The translations under genes and the position numbers were made by a program. Below are positions 11,440 through 24,244 of a stretch of DNA of 64,000 nt, in pieces. Position 1 is the first letter of the stretch, and the number at the start of each line of letters is the position of its first letter. The stretch covers positions 62,001-126,000 of the forward strand of contig NW_025919337.1 in the NCBI RefSeq assembly GCF_907164915.1, read 5' to 3'. Source of the stretch: Impatiens glandulifera (lineage: Eukaryota; Streptophyta; Magnoliopsida; Ericales; Balsaminaceae). The notes beneath the pieces were generated by a model. The model was not told where the DNA came from. It did no database searches and was given only the letters and a program-made list of their open reading frames with translations.

Positions 11440-13752
11440 TGTAGCAGACGAACTAGGCATTAAAGTTGGCATCAAGCACAAGAAAATAAATATCTCTAAT
11501 CCTAGAGTAAGAGAATTCATCCCAAGCTACTAATAAAATTTCCTGAATCCTTAAACTATCCAAGCTTGGTTGTTTCACTTGTTTGACCTGCCCGTATATG
11601 TATATTTTTAGTTTGATGTGCAATAAAAAAAATTACAGTGAATCTTTGTATGGTGTTATCCTCTTTCCATTTATAAAGCAAGTCAAGTTGTCCCATGAGA
11701 GTGAATCTATTAGAAGCCTCTGCTTCAGTGAGAACGCATTCTTTCCAACCTGTTAATATTATCAATATCATGGGAAACACTAGAAATATTAGAACGAAAG
11801 GGAGCCAAAGTTTTCTCGCCTCCATTCTTCATAGGAAAAGATATAAGATGGTCTCCTCACCACTGGTGATGAGTAATCAACCCACCGCTTCCTCACTTCC
11901 GACACAAAATTGTGATACGAGGGAAGGACAATTTAGATACTAGTATATTGTTACAATCACGAATTCATTAGAAATTTGCTAAAAGTTGTGAGTTTTTTCA
12001 TACTATGATCAAATTATTTCTGGATCATGATTATACTGTGTTTTTGTTGCTTCTTTTGGTATACAATTAACAGTTTACATCATGATCCAAATATTGTAAT
12101 TTTTGTTTCATTTGATATAGATATTATTTTCACTATCATTGTGATTTTTTACCCATATAACAAATCCATATTTGTTTCTGATCAACAATTCAACATGAAA
12201 ATTATATTCTGGATAATTGTTATAGAGACTTTTTTCAGCGAAAACATTTTATGGATACTTGTATTCTATTATGCATTGAATTTGTGGACAAGTCATTTGG
12301 CTTTTGTTGTACTTTTGTTTGCAAAAATTAGATTCTAAACTGGTGAAGCTGTTGTAGGTAGCCTGAGAGTATGAACAATTTTCAAGGTTGAGAATAACTG
12401 CAGCAACCCTCTCTGGACTATCCACGCCCCCCAATTTTCTAGAAAGTAGTGGTGGCCTTTTTGATAACAGGTAAATTTTGAAATGTGCGCTTTTATTCAC
12501 ATTTCAGCCGAGAGTGTATATGATGAAAACTAGTTAATTGATACTTTCTCTTTGTTGCAGACATTTTGGAAACGAGGCTGCCATTATTAAAAGTGTCAAG
12601 CTTGTTGCTAAGAGTATAGCAGTAAGTTTGTCACTTTCTATTGTCTTGTTAAATGCAATATGCATTTCTTTATGTTTATGGAAGAGTTATTTATTTTGTT
12701 TCTTAATGAAGAAAATAATATCCCAACACTTATTTGAAAATTGTTAATATATGTGTTGTTCCATCTGACTCTTCAGAGACATATCTATGGTCACCAAGGG
12801 TGAAATTTTTGCTGACAATAGCAGTTTAGCCGTCAACCCGTCTTATATCGCTTCATGGCTGGATCTTTTGTCACAAACTTCTTGAATGGCACCATTTCTT
12901 ACAAAGAATGATCCTCTTATAATCGCCTTAAAAAAGGTAGATTATACTTACAAAGAGTGATTGCCATTTACAAAAAAAATATGGAACTAAGTTAATATTA
13001 ATCCATGTTATACTTACTAATGTTAAGAATTAGGAGAGCACACAAAAGAAGTGAATGTACATAATGAGGTGCTCGATGGGGTGTAAACATTCTACGATTC
13101 CATAAGCTCGAAGCTTTATATTTATCAGGTAATGATATCATTTCCCTACTTTTTTACCCCCTTCTGCTTAGACATGATTTGTTATCCACAAAAGTATGAT
13201 ATAATATTATAATTCAAATCGGAAACTCATTAAAGTATTCGTTAATTTGAGATCGGCCCTTAACTATTGTTTTATATATTATGAACAATTTTGATATGAA
13301 CCATTTTTTGAACTATACTCTTTTCCTATCAAACTAATCATCGACATGACTATTTATGGAAATGAGGATTTTTATGTTCTTTTCTTTTTAAATTAACCAA
13401 AATAAAAGAATACAAGAAAAATAATTCTATGTGGCTGATGGTTTTGAACATAAAAATATCCTTGAAAATTTTCGTATATAAAACTATTTGTATTTTCCAC
13501 ACTTCTAAGGGGAAAAATAAAATATTATTGGAGAAGATTTAGAGATTGTTTAATGAAAAAGTAAATTATTTGGGGTTTTTATTATTTGAGTAATGCTTTA
13601 ACATACTGTTATAATAGTTGTTATTTTGCTACTTGTGCTCGGATCCTGCCTGATAACTCTCTTCAGTTTTCTTGTTATAACAACCCGGGGTCTTGATGAT
13701 CTCATTAGTCTGTTCAGACGACCACCTTCGCGTAAAGTGAAAACAGCTTGAG
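11440..13752 (+). pseudogene. Nicalin (BOS complex subunit NCLN) gene fragment, 3' exons, copy A
   Basis: Six exon-like blocks with splice sites read as the C-terminal half of nicalin, an ER membrane protein of the M28-peptidase-like family that works in the translocon-associated BOS complex: 11440..11506 (VADELGIKVGIKHKKINIS), 12358..12470 (EYEQFSRLRITAATLS), 12561..12621 (HFGNEAAIIKSVKLVAKS), 12777..12936, 13039..13128 (HTKEVNVHNEVLDG) and about 13627..13752, ending in the transmembrane helix and KVKTA tail. Damage: TGA at 12364, an 8-bp deletion in exon 4 relative to copy B, TAA at 13084, and a 28-bp deletion at the start of the last exon. The 5' half is absent. Introns are retained, so the capture was from genomic DNA and not from mRNA. 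The identification rests on remembered similarity to nicalin C-termini, including the segment after NISNPR and the final hydrophobic helix. Confidence 0.75.
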
Positions 13753-14592
13753 ATTATCGCGAATAACATCGAAAATCATATATAAAGCCAACAATAACAC
13801 TGCGATTGATTACTAGGTATTGGCTTGACTCTTGCGTTTTGATTGATGGTGTCTCTTTGTAACTTTTTATTGGCAACGCCCAAGGTCTTTTCTCATGTTG
13901 TATTGTTTCACATTGGTCAAGAGATATTTGATTAGTTTATGTAACCCCTTCCCCTTTCCTTTTCTTGGGCAACTATTAAATCAATGCAAATTTTATTCTA
14001 ATTCCTTGATAATAGATACTAATCGATGCAAATTTTATACTAATCAATGAAACTATTTAGTTTTCGAAATATTATTTCTCATCGTTTTGATCTGTATACT
14101 TCATTATACCATAAAGAACTAAGCTAAAAAAAAATTTAAAAAAATCAGAACTTAAAAAAGAATAAGTTGTATTTCAATTTCCAAAGTGTTTGTTTTGAAC
14201 ATGTTTGTGATGACTCCAATAAATATAATATAATTTCCATCAAGACCAAAAAAACAATCAATAACACGGCAATAAAGAGCTTTAAACTGTAGCCATTCAT
14301 CCCGAAAAAATACTAAACACAAAATACATTACTAAATCTTACTCAAAAGTATTCTTCCAATTGTACTGGCAACATTACTAAACCTTACTCAAAAGTATTC
14401 TTCCAATTGTAGTGGCAGCGGGCCATTATTTGTGAGTGCAGATGAGCTTTTGCTTATACTCCTATTAATAATGTTTTATCATGTTTTTGTTTCCAATAAA
14501 ACCTGTAAATTCTTTTGATGACCTTAAAGATGGAATTCAATTTCAATTCCAAAGTCTAAGAACAACAACCTGTTTCTGTTTCTGGAGCATGA

Positions 14593-14919
<327 letters not shown>

Positions 14920-15425
14920 AATGTTTTATCTTTTTTCGCCATGAATTTTATAACAAAAGAAAATCATGATGCACTGATTTTCCCACTTTTTGACTGACTC
15001 GTAAAAATGGATTTCATGCATGTATTAAAGATTGGATTCGGTGTATATGTATTTTCTATTGGGATGTGATATCTAAGAGAAAATGAGTTTCCAAATGAAG
15101 TCAATTGAGCATTTATGAATAGCTTCAAATGGTTATGGAACTGTATCAAAGTAGTTGAGAATTGAAATGAACAGAAAAAGGAAAATCTATTTCTCTCTTT
15201 GTTTATCACTACTAACCCTAATTCCTGAATGGAGACTGAACAGTCAATCCTGGGTGTTGGGGAGCCGAACACGGACCTTGTGCTCCGGTTTATGTTCACA
15301 CTCGAAGTCAAGACCCTATTTCTCTTTTCTTCTTCATCTTCTTCCTCACTAATAAACCCACCAACTCTGTTTTACCAGGGATGCCACATGATTTGTTTAA
15401 AATTTCCAATAGAAAAAAAAACTTT

Positions 15426-15502
15426 TGGGATGAAAGTGGATCGATCGAACACTTGACCTTCAGATCTCTAGTCTGACGCTCTCCCAACTGAGCTATCCCC
15501 GC
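15426..15502 (-). tRNA. tRNA-Phe-like pseudogene, copy A
   Basis: On the minus strand the sequence starts GCGGGGATAGCTCAGTTGGG and follows the plant tRNA-Phe layout, but is 77 nt instead of 73. A GATC duplication expands the T-loop to TTCGATCGATC. The T-stem is AAGTG/CACTT, still paired. The anticodon loop reads CTAGAGA, so the triplet is AGA instead of GAA. The acceptor 3' side has TCATCCC with a mismatch. It is probably not functional. Confidence 0.75.
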
Positions 15503-15571
15503 TTATTAATAAAATTATTAAATTCGTTTTACATATTGCATGGTATGCAATTGAATTGCAATTAAATTCAC

Positions 15572-15868
15572 GCTCCACCCACGTCCAAGCCCACGCTCCA
15601 CGCCACGCCCAAGCCCACGCTCCACGCCCCACCCACGCCCACGCCCACGCCCAAGCCCACGCGCAAGCCCAAGCCCATGCCCAAGCCCAAGCCCAAGCCC
15701 AAGCCCAAGCCCAAGCCCACGCCCACGCCCAAGCCCAAGCCCACGCCCCACCCCAAGCCCATGCCCACACCCAAGCCCACGCCCAAGCCCACGCCCCACG
15801 CCCAAGCCCACACCCCACGCCCCACTCACGCACTACCCCACGCCCCACCCCCACGATCCACGCCTCAT
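15572..15868. repeat. GCCCAA/GCCCAC hexamer minisatellite, copy A
   Basis: Imperfect tandem hexamers lie inside the right inverted arm of the large TIR element. The unit contains no stop in several frames, so long spurious frames arise on both strands (PKPKP, QAQAHA, GLGLGV, AWAWAW). The left arm has only a short equivalent at 11280..11335. Confidence 0.9.
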
Positions 15869-16441
15869 TCACAAACCATTCAGATTAAACTACATTTATC
15901 GGATCACACATTTCAAACCAAAACAATTTAACTAACTAAGCATTTCAACCCTAAACCCTAACTAAAGCCTAAATCCTAAACTAAAACCCTAAAATCATAA
16001 AACTTCATACTCAACATGCAAAAAACGGAAAAATCATTGGAAGTAGAACTAACTATGCATTACTAACCTCAGTAATGTTGGGAGAACGTCGGGCTCAGCG
16101 TCTCCGGGGCTTGGCGATCGTCAGGAGTTGGCCTGTTTGTGATTCCAGGGAGTAACGACGGCTGGGGATAGAACAAGGACATCGGGGAAGATAGGGGATG
16201 GCGGCTGTGGCTGGAGCAATGTCGGCGGGAAGAGATGGGGAGAAAACGGGAAGGAGAAATGGTGGAAAAGAAAAAGGAAAATAAAAAGGAAAAGGAAAAA
16301 GAAGAAGAAGAAAAAGAAAAAAAAGGTTAGTAAGGGTAAAAAGGGAAATTTTTTATAAAAAAGGTTAAAACTAAAATTTGATATTTTTTCGGTTAAATAT
16401 GAGAATGACCCTCTTTTGAGGGTCATTTGATCAAATTTCCC

Positions 16442-17914
16442 ATAAAGATAGGGGATATAATTCAAATGAATATAGTAAGTCTCGTCTGGGGTACTTTAAT
16501 GGTAGTCTTTACATTTTTTTTCTTTTCACTCTTAGTATGGGGAAGAAGTGGACTTTAGAGGTGAAACTGAATGATTGAGGAATCAAACTATATCAATTGT
16601 TTTAGAGATCGTTATGCAATGTGAGAGTAAATGTATACTTGAGTCGGATTGTGGGTTGACCGGCTCATAAACTTAAAATGGTTAAAAATAAAATAAAAAA
16701 TGTTATCACATTTTTACCGTAATATTTTTTTCACGGTTTTTATATTATTACCATGGTTTTGAAAACCGTTCCGGTCATTGACCCGTTTTTTTGAACGAAC
16801 TTTGGTCTGACCAGTTCAACTGGTTGAACCACTAGTTGGACCGGATTTTAATTTAAAAAAATAAAGTCTATATATAATAAAATATATTAGTATATTACCA
16901 TTTGAGAAATTATCCCTAATAAGTGGAGGAACATTTCAATTGTTAATTTTCTATACATTCAATTGAAATTGAAATTGTCAATTGAAGCCTTATTTATTCC
17001 AAGTGAAAAAATGATCAAAATCACTCAAATACTACACATTTTTTAAAAGACATGTCATCTGTTTTAGAAGAAAACTATCCTAATGACAACTCAATTTTTT
17101 ACTCTTAGATTCTGAATAATCTATTATAATGTGCGAAATCATTTGAACATAAACAAAATATAAGACAAATATATTTTTTAACATAAACAAAGAATGAGTG
17201 ATGTTAATGGTATACAAAAATATAAGTAGGCTTGAAGCATCTTGTAGTCTATTAACATTTATATTTCATTGTGATTCCATCTAATCGATAATTTTCTTTA
17301 TTCATTCTCAAAATTTGAAGCTCACTATAAAAAAATACCTGCTTCTGTAGGCAATAAACACAAAACATACCTAATCTAATACAAAAGAAAAAGTAGCATC
17401 CAAACAGCAGAATTGGGTAAAATTACAGTTAGGGTTTGATTCATTCTTCTACATTCAGTCATTTGGTTCAACCTATTGCAGCTGACTATATGCTGTATAC
17501 TAATTCAATATGAAATCTTGTCAACAAATAATATATGACAACCTTTATAAATATTATTTTATTTATATATTTTTTAAACCTTGTCAACAAATAATTAGTT
17601 ACATTTAATTTTAATATATATATATATTATTAATATTATTATTTTTTGTATGTTTTATTTTTATTTTGAAGTTTTAATTTTTTAATTTTTTTAAATATAA
17701 TCAACCAATTAAATCATTTATATATTTATTTTTAAAATAAATAAAAATATTTAAATAATTAATATAATAAATTAACTATTAAATAGTTAATTTATAATTT
17801 GTAAGATCGTATTTATAATTAATTTTATTAAAACAAATAAACTTTATTATATATTTTTTTTGGCTGAATTAATCTAATATTGTAGCCAACCAGAATGAGT
17901 TGAAAAATCCATTC
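16442..17914. other. Flank of copy A and AT-rich interval
   Basis: 16442..16591 is the element's flank, shared with copy B 56550..56709. 16605..16700 is a stray partial unit of the 310-bp repeat ('gtgagagtaaatgtatactt', 'gattgtgggttgacc'). The remainder to 17914 is AT-rich with no recognised gene. Confidence 0.6.
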
Positions 17915-18290
17915 TGGATTCGAAACAAATCAAGCAGTTCGACTTCGAACTTCGATACAGAAGAATCGATGTGGCTCTGTGAAGAGCAGAGATGGCTTCG
18001 CGAAGAATCTCGATGGAACTCCGAGCGCGAATCTCTTATCCGAGAAATTTCGTCCTTAAAGCCCTGAATTCAGGAATTGGAGACTCGTGGCTCATTGCAA
18101 GGTCCCACCGCTGCGGAAGCGATGGTAAATATCTCCTCGCTGTTGTAGGTATGGAATAAAATACACTTCGAATCAAACTAAAAGCGGTTGGTTTATGTCG
18201 CTCCATTACTTGGTTGCAGGTGTTGAAGAAAAAGGTCGATTTGAGAAATAAAACCTGAATAGCAGAGAGAGGGATTACTTTTTTGCTGGC
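17915..18290 (+). pseudogene. Charged coiled-coil exon fragments, possibly PTAC5-like
   Basis: 17915..18124 reads open with MWLCEEQRWLREESRWNSER and then ESLIREISSLK. It meets an in-frame TGA at about 18065 and continues with IQELETRGSLQGPTAAEAM to a GT donor. After a GT-AG intron, 18220.. reads VLKKKVDLRNKT and another TGA. The Trp/Glu/Arg-rich pattern resembles the central region of plant PTAC5-type plastid proteins, the family proposed for the zinc-finger exons of the TIR element, but this piece is outside it. I recognise the family only tentatively; the two stops make it a relic. Confidence 0.45.
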
Positions 18291-18525
18291 TCATTGTTGA
18301 TTCTCAATACAAGTACAGTTTCTTTAGTGTGTATTTTGTTTTTACACTATAGTGAAGCATCTTCCTCCAGCAATGCCGTACAATGTTTTTCGTAGCCTGA
18401 GCTTTTTCACCTGAATCTTCACTCAATTCATCGGTACCCTTCTTTCTCACTTTCTGGTAAACCCAGCCGAACGATTGGAGACAAGTCTTTCGTCATTTTT
18501 AGAGCAAGAAGCGTCTGTTCTTGCT

Positions 18526-18635
18526 GGTTTTTACAATCAAACCTGAATTAGATTGGGTTTTGGTTTTTACAATCAAACCTGATTTAGATTAGATTATGGT
18601 TTTTACAATCAAACCTGAATTAGATTAGATTAGCG
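18526..18635. repeat. Short tandem repeat, three units of about 36 bp
   Basis: Units begin 'ggtttttacaatcaaacctg' at 18526, 18562 and 18598. Confidence 0.85.
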
Positions 18636-21014
18636 ATAGTGATTTACTGACACTAGGTTTGGTTGTGACTAACATTCTTGTATGGCTGTCTATCAGACCT
18701 AAAACAGTATCAACGGTGAGCCGTCAATTAGCAAAATTGATTTCTCTCAACCGATCTTGGTTATTTAGTATCTCATTTTTGTACAACTTAGTATCTCATT
18801 TTTGTACAACTTTGAAGGATAATGTTTCAGGTTTATCCAGAATGTATGGTTTGCCAAAGGATAAGTACTCATCTTCCTCATCTTGTTGTTTCAAAGCAAT
18901 TATGGTATTCTTCCATTTTCCTTTTAATTTAATGTGTTACTTTTTCAACTCAAAAAACTGATTCAATGAGCTATTATGGTGGTCTTGGTAAGGTTCTTGG
19001 TAGAAATGAGCTTATTGATAGTTTGATTGAGATAAAGTTCCAAAGTATATACATTTAATTTTATGAATTTTGCGGTTTTATATATCTCTTAGATGCTAAA
19101 GGTACTATTATTTTCCTTGTTTGGACAGAAAACATAGACAATACTGTTATTTTTTAATTTAAACTTGAAGAAGGGAAGGTGAAACAATTTAAGGATGTTA
19201 TTTTGAGTATCTATTGGTTTGAATTCTTAATAGGTAAGTTGTATTTTGGACTTTACAGACATCTCCTTCTCTATTTGTCAATATTATGAAGCTGAGAAGA
19301 GCTAAGCAAATAGAAAACTAAGGAATCAAGAGGTTGACTTAGTTTTCTTCTCCATTACACTAATCAAGCATTATTTTGATTGGAGCTGAGGATTTAAAAA
19401 TATCAACTATCTTTTAAGTCTAATCCAAGCAGGTGCACCCATCCATTTTTTTTGTGAAGTTAACTCACTTTGATTCATTGAAACATATGAACACAAACTC
19501 TTACATTTATGTAGAATTCTAAATGAGAGTTGATCTTTATGTCAATTTCTTGTTTGTATTTTATATAATTTTAATTTAATGGTTTAACATTATTTTTCAA
19601 CAGAAGATATTCATGTTCTTATCTAAATCTTTATTTTTTTTATTTCATCGGGCCTATCCTTTCTTTGAGCATCAGGTAATCTATGTACTGCTGCATTGCT
19701 AGTTAAGTTTGACTTCTAATAGTGATTGTATTAATTCACAAATAAATAAGTTGGAATATTTGTTGTTTACAAGGGAGCTGTCGAGACATTTTCCACGCGA
19801 AAATGAATCTACTTAAGGTACTTTTCTACCACTTATTTTCTTTCTTATTAAAAAAGATTCATTAGATTTTTCTAACTTTTTTGGTCTATTATCTGATTGG
19901 ATTGCTCTTGCAGAGTTTTGTGACTAAACTCTCAGCGCTTTCAGTAACAGTAAACCAAATTGATTGTAAGAAACTTGCATGAAACTGGATTGTGTTTTCA
20001 GCCTTTGGTAGTAGGTAGTTAAAGAAATCGATTGTCTTCTTCTAATCGTTTCATTATCAACGTTTGATCGATAATGATTTCTTCTAATTGTATTTGTTTT
20101 ATGAAATCCATAGTTGCACGATTGGCCTGAATGGTTCATTGTCTATGGAGTACTATTTGGAGCTTCGTGTTTGAAGTAGAATTTAGAATATCTTATTGTT
20201 TCTGTCCTGGGAGGCTTTTTGCACAGAAGGGTAAGCGGGTAGGTGATAACTTTTGCTCTATTTATCTTGAAAATTCAAAATTCTTTTTTTTTAAAAAGAG
20301 AAACATGGAACAGACCAAGTCATTTATGGTTAATACTCTACATACACACTTATTCAGTTCAACTCAATTCATCAACATGTGATTTTTTATGCTGAATGTT
20401 CTTTGCGTAGAAACTAAAGATGTAAGATTAATTAAAAGGAAGAAAAGTGATACATGTGGAATGGGTTATCTATCAGAAAGTTTTGGATTAGGGGAGGTAC
20501 ATTCAATTTTTTGTTGGTATTAAGATTAGGAGTACAAATGAGTCAAAACCTTTCTTTCCTTCCAATTTATTCTAATGGATTACATTCTTTGACCATACAT
20601 AGATTTTTTTTGCGTTTGTTCACATTCATTTATTTTATAAACCCACTTACAATGGGTATGGGGCTGAGGGTCTTTTTATTTTGATGTTTCGCATGACTAC
20701 ACATGTCATAATCATTCTTAAGAGAAACAAATGTGTGGGTATTGCAATATTCATCATTAGTAATACATTGTTAGAACTCTAAGTATAATATTATATGTGC
20801 GGATCTTGTGATTCTTCGAGTTTCTTCTTATATGATTAATATTTTTATATGACAGTTCTATACATTTTTGTTTGAGTTATAGTACTGTAAAATAAAATTT
20901 TATCATTTATGTTTATTGATGGCTGACCGAATTATTTATTCTCGAGTTGTCAACTACAGGAAGAAGAAATGTGTTCACAGAAATCAGGTTTTTTTTGGTC
21001 AAATTTTGTATATA
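18636..21014. other. Intergenic, no gene supported
   Basis: T-rich sequence with short frames lacking recognisable domains. Some intron-like junctions are present, but I could not assemble a protein. Confidence 0.5.
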
Positions 21015-21022
21015 TATAACTC

Positions 21023-21210
21023 GAGAAATGATTAGGTGAGGGAATTTGGTGAGGGAATGACGTGGCATAATCTTATTCGCTGAAAAAATTAAATATTTCT
21101 CTCTTTTCTCTCTTTCCTCCCACTTTTACATTTTCAAACCAATGAAGGTGATGCCACATCATTCCCTCACCAAATTCCCTCCCAAAATTCCCTCACTCTA
21201 TCACTCCTCA
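21023..21210. mobile_element. 188-bp MITE
   Basis: The inverted ends share 'ggtgagggaatttggtgagg' followed by gaatgaYgtggcat (21036..21067 and 21149..21183 on the opposite strand). An 8-bp duplication 'tataactc' flanks the element at 21015..21022 and 21211..21218. It contains no coding sequence. The right arm repeats the 'gagggaatttt' block once more than the left. The 8-bp duplication suggests a hAT- or MULE-derived MITE. Confidence 0.75.
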
Positions 21211-21570
21211 TATAACTCACATCAATATACATTTTTTTTATTTCTTATCTTAAAAAGAATATTCTTTTACATAATTGTAACGGAAGCCCAAAAAGAAGAT
21301 CAAGTAGATGAAAATTATCGATTTTCATTTTTTTATTTCAGTTTTATTGTTCAATACTATTTTGTTTGTTTGAGATCTTTTGACTATGATATGATTGTAT
21401 GAGAGAATTTTGTTAAGTAAACTTATGTTAATTTTGTTTTAATTAAAAATGTCAATACTTATGAAATGATTTTTCTTAATAATTCATTAATTTAAAAATA
21501 AATAATTATTTAAAAAATTGTCCAAAAAAAATCAATATTATAATATAAAGAATTGTTCAAAATTAAATAG

Positions 21571-21744
21571 ACTTTTAGCGACGCTTAAATTAATGTTACC
21601 GACACTTATTTAAGCGTCGTTATAACTTGTGCCCACCCTGCTTCTGGCGACACAAGAATAAGTGTCGGTGATATATTTGGCGACGTTTTTAAGGGTTGGC
21701 AGAAGTCCTTTTAAGCGTCGCCGAAAGTCTTTTTTGTTGTAGTG
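21571..21744. mobile_element. CACTA-type terminal fragment
   Basis: The segment ends in 'ttttttgttgtagtg', the inverted form of a CACTA terminus. The preceding 170 bp contain sub-terminal motifs 'gcgacgctta', 'ttaagcgtcg' and 'aagcgtcgcc' in both orientations, as seen in CACTA ends. No matching left terminus was found. Confidence 0.5.
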
Positions 21745-21869
21745 AACTATCCAATAAATGGCAACCAACTAAAACTCGGTTTAGTCGATATTTTTTGTTT
21801 ATCCGTTTTTCTATTTTGTTTATTCTCACCTTATTAGATAGGATAAAGTATAGTCTAGTCTGATCCTAT

Positions 21870-22440
21870 TCCCTATCTGGTTAAATTTTTTTTTTTCCAA
21901 TTATTTTGCATTATTATTGTTAAGTTGATTTTTTAAGTTCATATATTAATCTTTTTTTAGGTTCTTAGACGAATAATAATCAGAATCCCACAAGGTGTTT
22001 TGCAAATAATCAGAACCGAAGGCCTATTGTAAATAACCAAAACTGGAGGATTCATATGGCAGATAACAAGAACTAGTTTTCTCGGTCTTGACAAACTCTT
22101 TGACGACCATCACCGTCACCACCACCACCGCCACCGCCGCCTTATAATTGAGTTCCTCCTTATAATACCAATTATTATGTTGGACAAATATCATTAGAGA
22201 ATAATAATAATTATAATTGGAATTCATGGTGTTATCCCCCTCGAGAAAATATGAATATTCATTTTGCACTGAATAAACTTCTACTTAGGCAATCCGAATC
22301 TGCGTATACCTCTACACCAAGACCACCAGCTAGTATGGTTTTATTATAAATTAATTTCTCATCATAATTTAAAATTTGTTATTGTTTGATATGATTTTTC
22401 TTATTAGATGAAAGACCTCTTATAAACCCTAAATATGATT
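21870..22440. repeat. Dispersed repeat related to the duplicated unit
   Basis: It aligns with 5870..6080 plus 7010..7190 of copy A without the 0.9-kb stretch in between. A CACC/CCGCC-rich part (22110..22142) would encode a proline run. Parts of a proline- and asparagine-rich reading frame are visible but broken by stops. Confidence 0.6.
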
Positions 22441-23340
22441 CCATAGTTGTAGATACCCCATTTTTACACCTATGTATCTAATAAATAACCCGATGTAATA
22501 TAATGTCCATGCTCGTTTATTGGGCCGGTAGAACAAAAACATAAAAATATCTTTTAAAAAATGACTTAGAAAAATCTGAAAACAATGGTCTAAATGCTGA
22601 TTTTAAAAATACTCAAGTCACGAGTGCTCTGGTACCTTCAAAATGACCGAAATAAAAAATCGTAAATTTTGAGTATAATATTATTGTTGGAGAAAATGTA
22701 CCGAAGGGTCACTTCGGAGCTCGTAAATGGGTCAAAACGCTATTTTTTACAACGACTCAATTTCTAGAACTCGTAACCCGTTCATATCATTCGTTTTGAA
22801 AAATTATGAATTTTGAGTATAGTATAGATGTTTTCACTAATGTGTAGAAGATATTCGAAATGGAAAAAAACAGGAAAATGAGTCAATAGGCGAGTGAACC
22901 AGGGTGAAGGAGATTTTTTTTCAATTTTTCCCTTCAAACTAAAAGGCGGGACGGTTATTTCAAAGAGGGGTTAGTTCATTTTGATAAAAAAGAAACAGAT
23001 TAGTTAACTGATTTTGTTAGAACAAAGGGGTTTTGTTAGAACAGAAGGGGAGATTGAATATTTTCGAGAAAAAGCGGTTCATTTTGGAAAAAAAAAACAG
23101 ATCTGGGATTGAAGAGAGAGAGAGAGAATCACAATAAGGAGATCCTCTACACTTTGACAAAAATCATCGTCTCCGGCGAGAACATTCACTTCTCTGGCGG
23201 AGTGGACGTCTGCAATCGGTTAACGCTTCTTTATTTTCCTCCATTGTTGCAAGTTTCGTCGTTGGAGTTTCTCCTCTTCATCTAGGGGATTCATTCATTG
23301 AAGCTCTTTTGTGAGGTAACTCACTCCATTGGGAATATTT
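22441..23340. other. Intergenic, no gene supported
   Basis: Contains 'aaaggggttttgttagaaca'-type short repeats near 23020..23050 and a GA microsatellite at about 23117..23130. No domain was recognised. Confidence 0.45.
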
Positions 23341-23762
23341 TAGCATTTTAATATTTTCAATCTTTTCTTGTAACTTAACTCCTTAATTAGTTGAATCGAT
23401 GACCAATAATGTGCATTCAACAAATCAAGGAGTAAAGTTATAAAAAAAGAATGAAGATATTGCGAAAATTACTAAAACATATGACATCTCAAATGGAGTA
23501 TAACATAGATCCTTATGTTCATACCCGGGTAAAAAACATGACAGAAAGTCTGAAGAAAAAGAAATAACATAGTTTTAATATATTTTCTACATCAAATCAG
23601 ACTGAACCAAAATGGGAAGTATTTTCATCCTTCTACAAAAGAATAACATGAAAATGAAAGCAGTTCAATGCTAGAAAAGATGGAATAAGATAATTGTAGG
23701 TTTCAAGAAAATAAAAACAAAAAATTGGTAACAAATGAAGAGGCTAAATCATTCTGGAATAT
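23341..23762. repeat. Direct repeat, left copy, upstream of the Argonaute gene
   Basis: It closely matches 32697..33113 in the same orientation. Both contain 'ttaactccttaatta', 'gatgtgcattcaa', 'gacagaaagtctgaagaaaa' and 'tttcaagaaaataaaaacaa'. I see no coding capacity. Confidence 0.85.
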
Positions 23763-24244
23763 GACAACAACCAATAGAAAGAGTGAAATTGCCGAATTTT
23801 TTGATAAGAAAGTTTATGATGCCATTGAATGGAAAGTCATTTTGTGGCACCTCAATTACATTGAATGAAGTTTGGAGGCAACATATGATCATTAGGAAGA
23901 CTAAGAGGATACAAACGGTGAGAATCCATCAAAATAAATACAAATTGCAACCGATGATCCAACAAAAGTATGTGTTTTCTGTCTTAAAAATATGTTTCTA
24001 CTTTTGTGCCATCTATTTTGATTTGATTGCAACATAAATAAGTAGATTAATGTTAAATTTATTAAAAATTATTTAAACAATAAAAGTAATTTGTTAATTA
24101 TACAATCAAAAAATTAGAACTAAGAACTTTTGTTTAGAGTAAAAACCTTATTTATTAACAAGATAAGGTTGATAACATAGATAGAATGAAATTGCTTGAA
24201 TCCATGCAAAGAGTGGGTGACACGTTATAAGGAATTAGAATAAC

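Noticed and set aside
12027..12338. 103-codon hydrophobic frame (also 51971..52288)
   Set aside because: It lies in T-rich intron sequence of the nicalin fragment; hydrophobicity follows from T-rich codons.
15468..15888. Long frames on both strands encoding AWAWAW, GLGLG, QAQAHA or PKPKP repeats (also 55498..56004 and 59409..59603)
   Set aside because: They are by-products of a stop-free hexamer minisatellite; no start context or conservation beyond the repeat.
15947..15998. Telomere-like 'ccctaaaccctaac' run
   Set aside because: Only two adjacent units with degenerate neighbours; it is part of the TIR arm and absent as an array.
17331..17345. 'cactataaaaaaa' as a left CACTA terminus for the end at 21744
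   Set aside because: Only a partial match to the terminus; no 3-bp target duplication agrees and no sub-terminal repeats follow.
18659..18961. 100-codon frame as a gene
   Set aside because: No recognisable domain, internal direct repeats and T-rich composition; likely chance.
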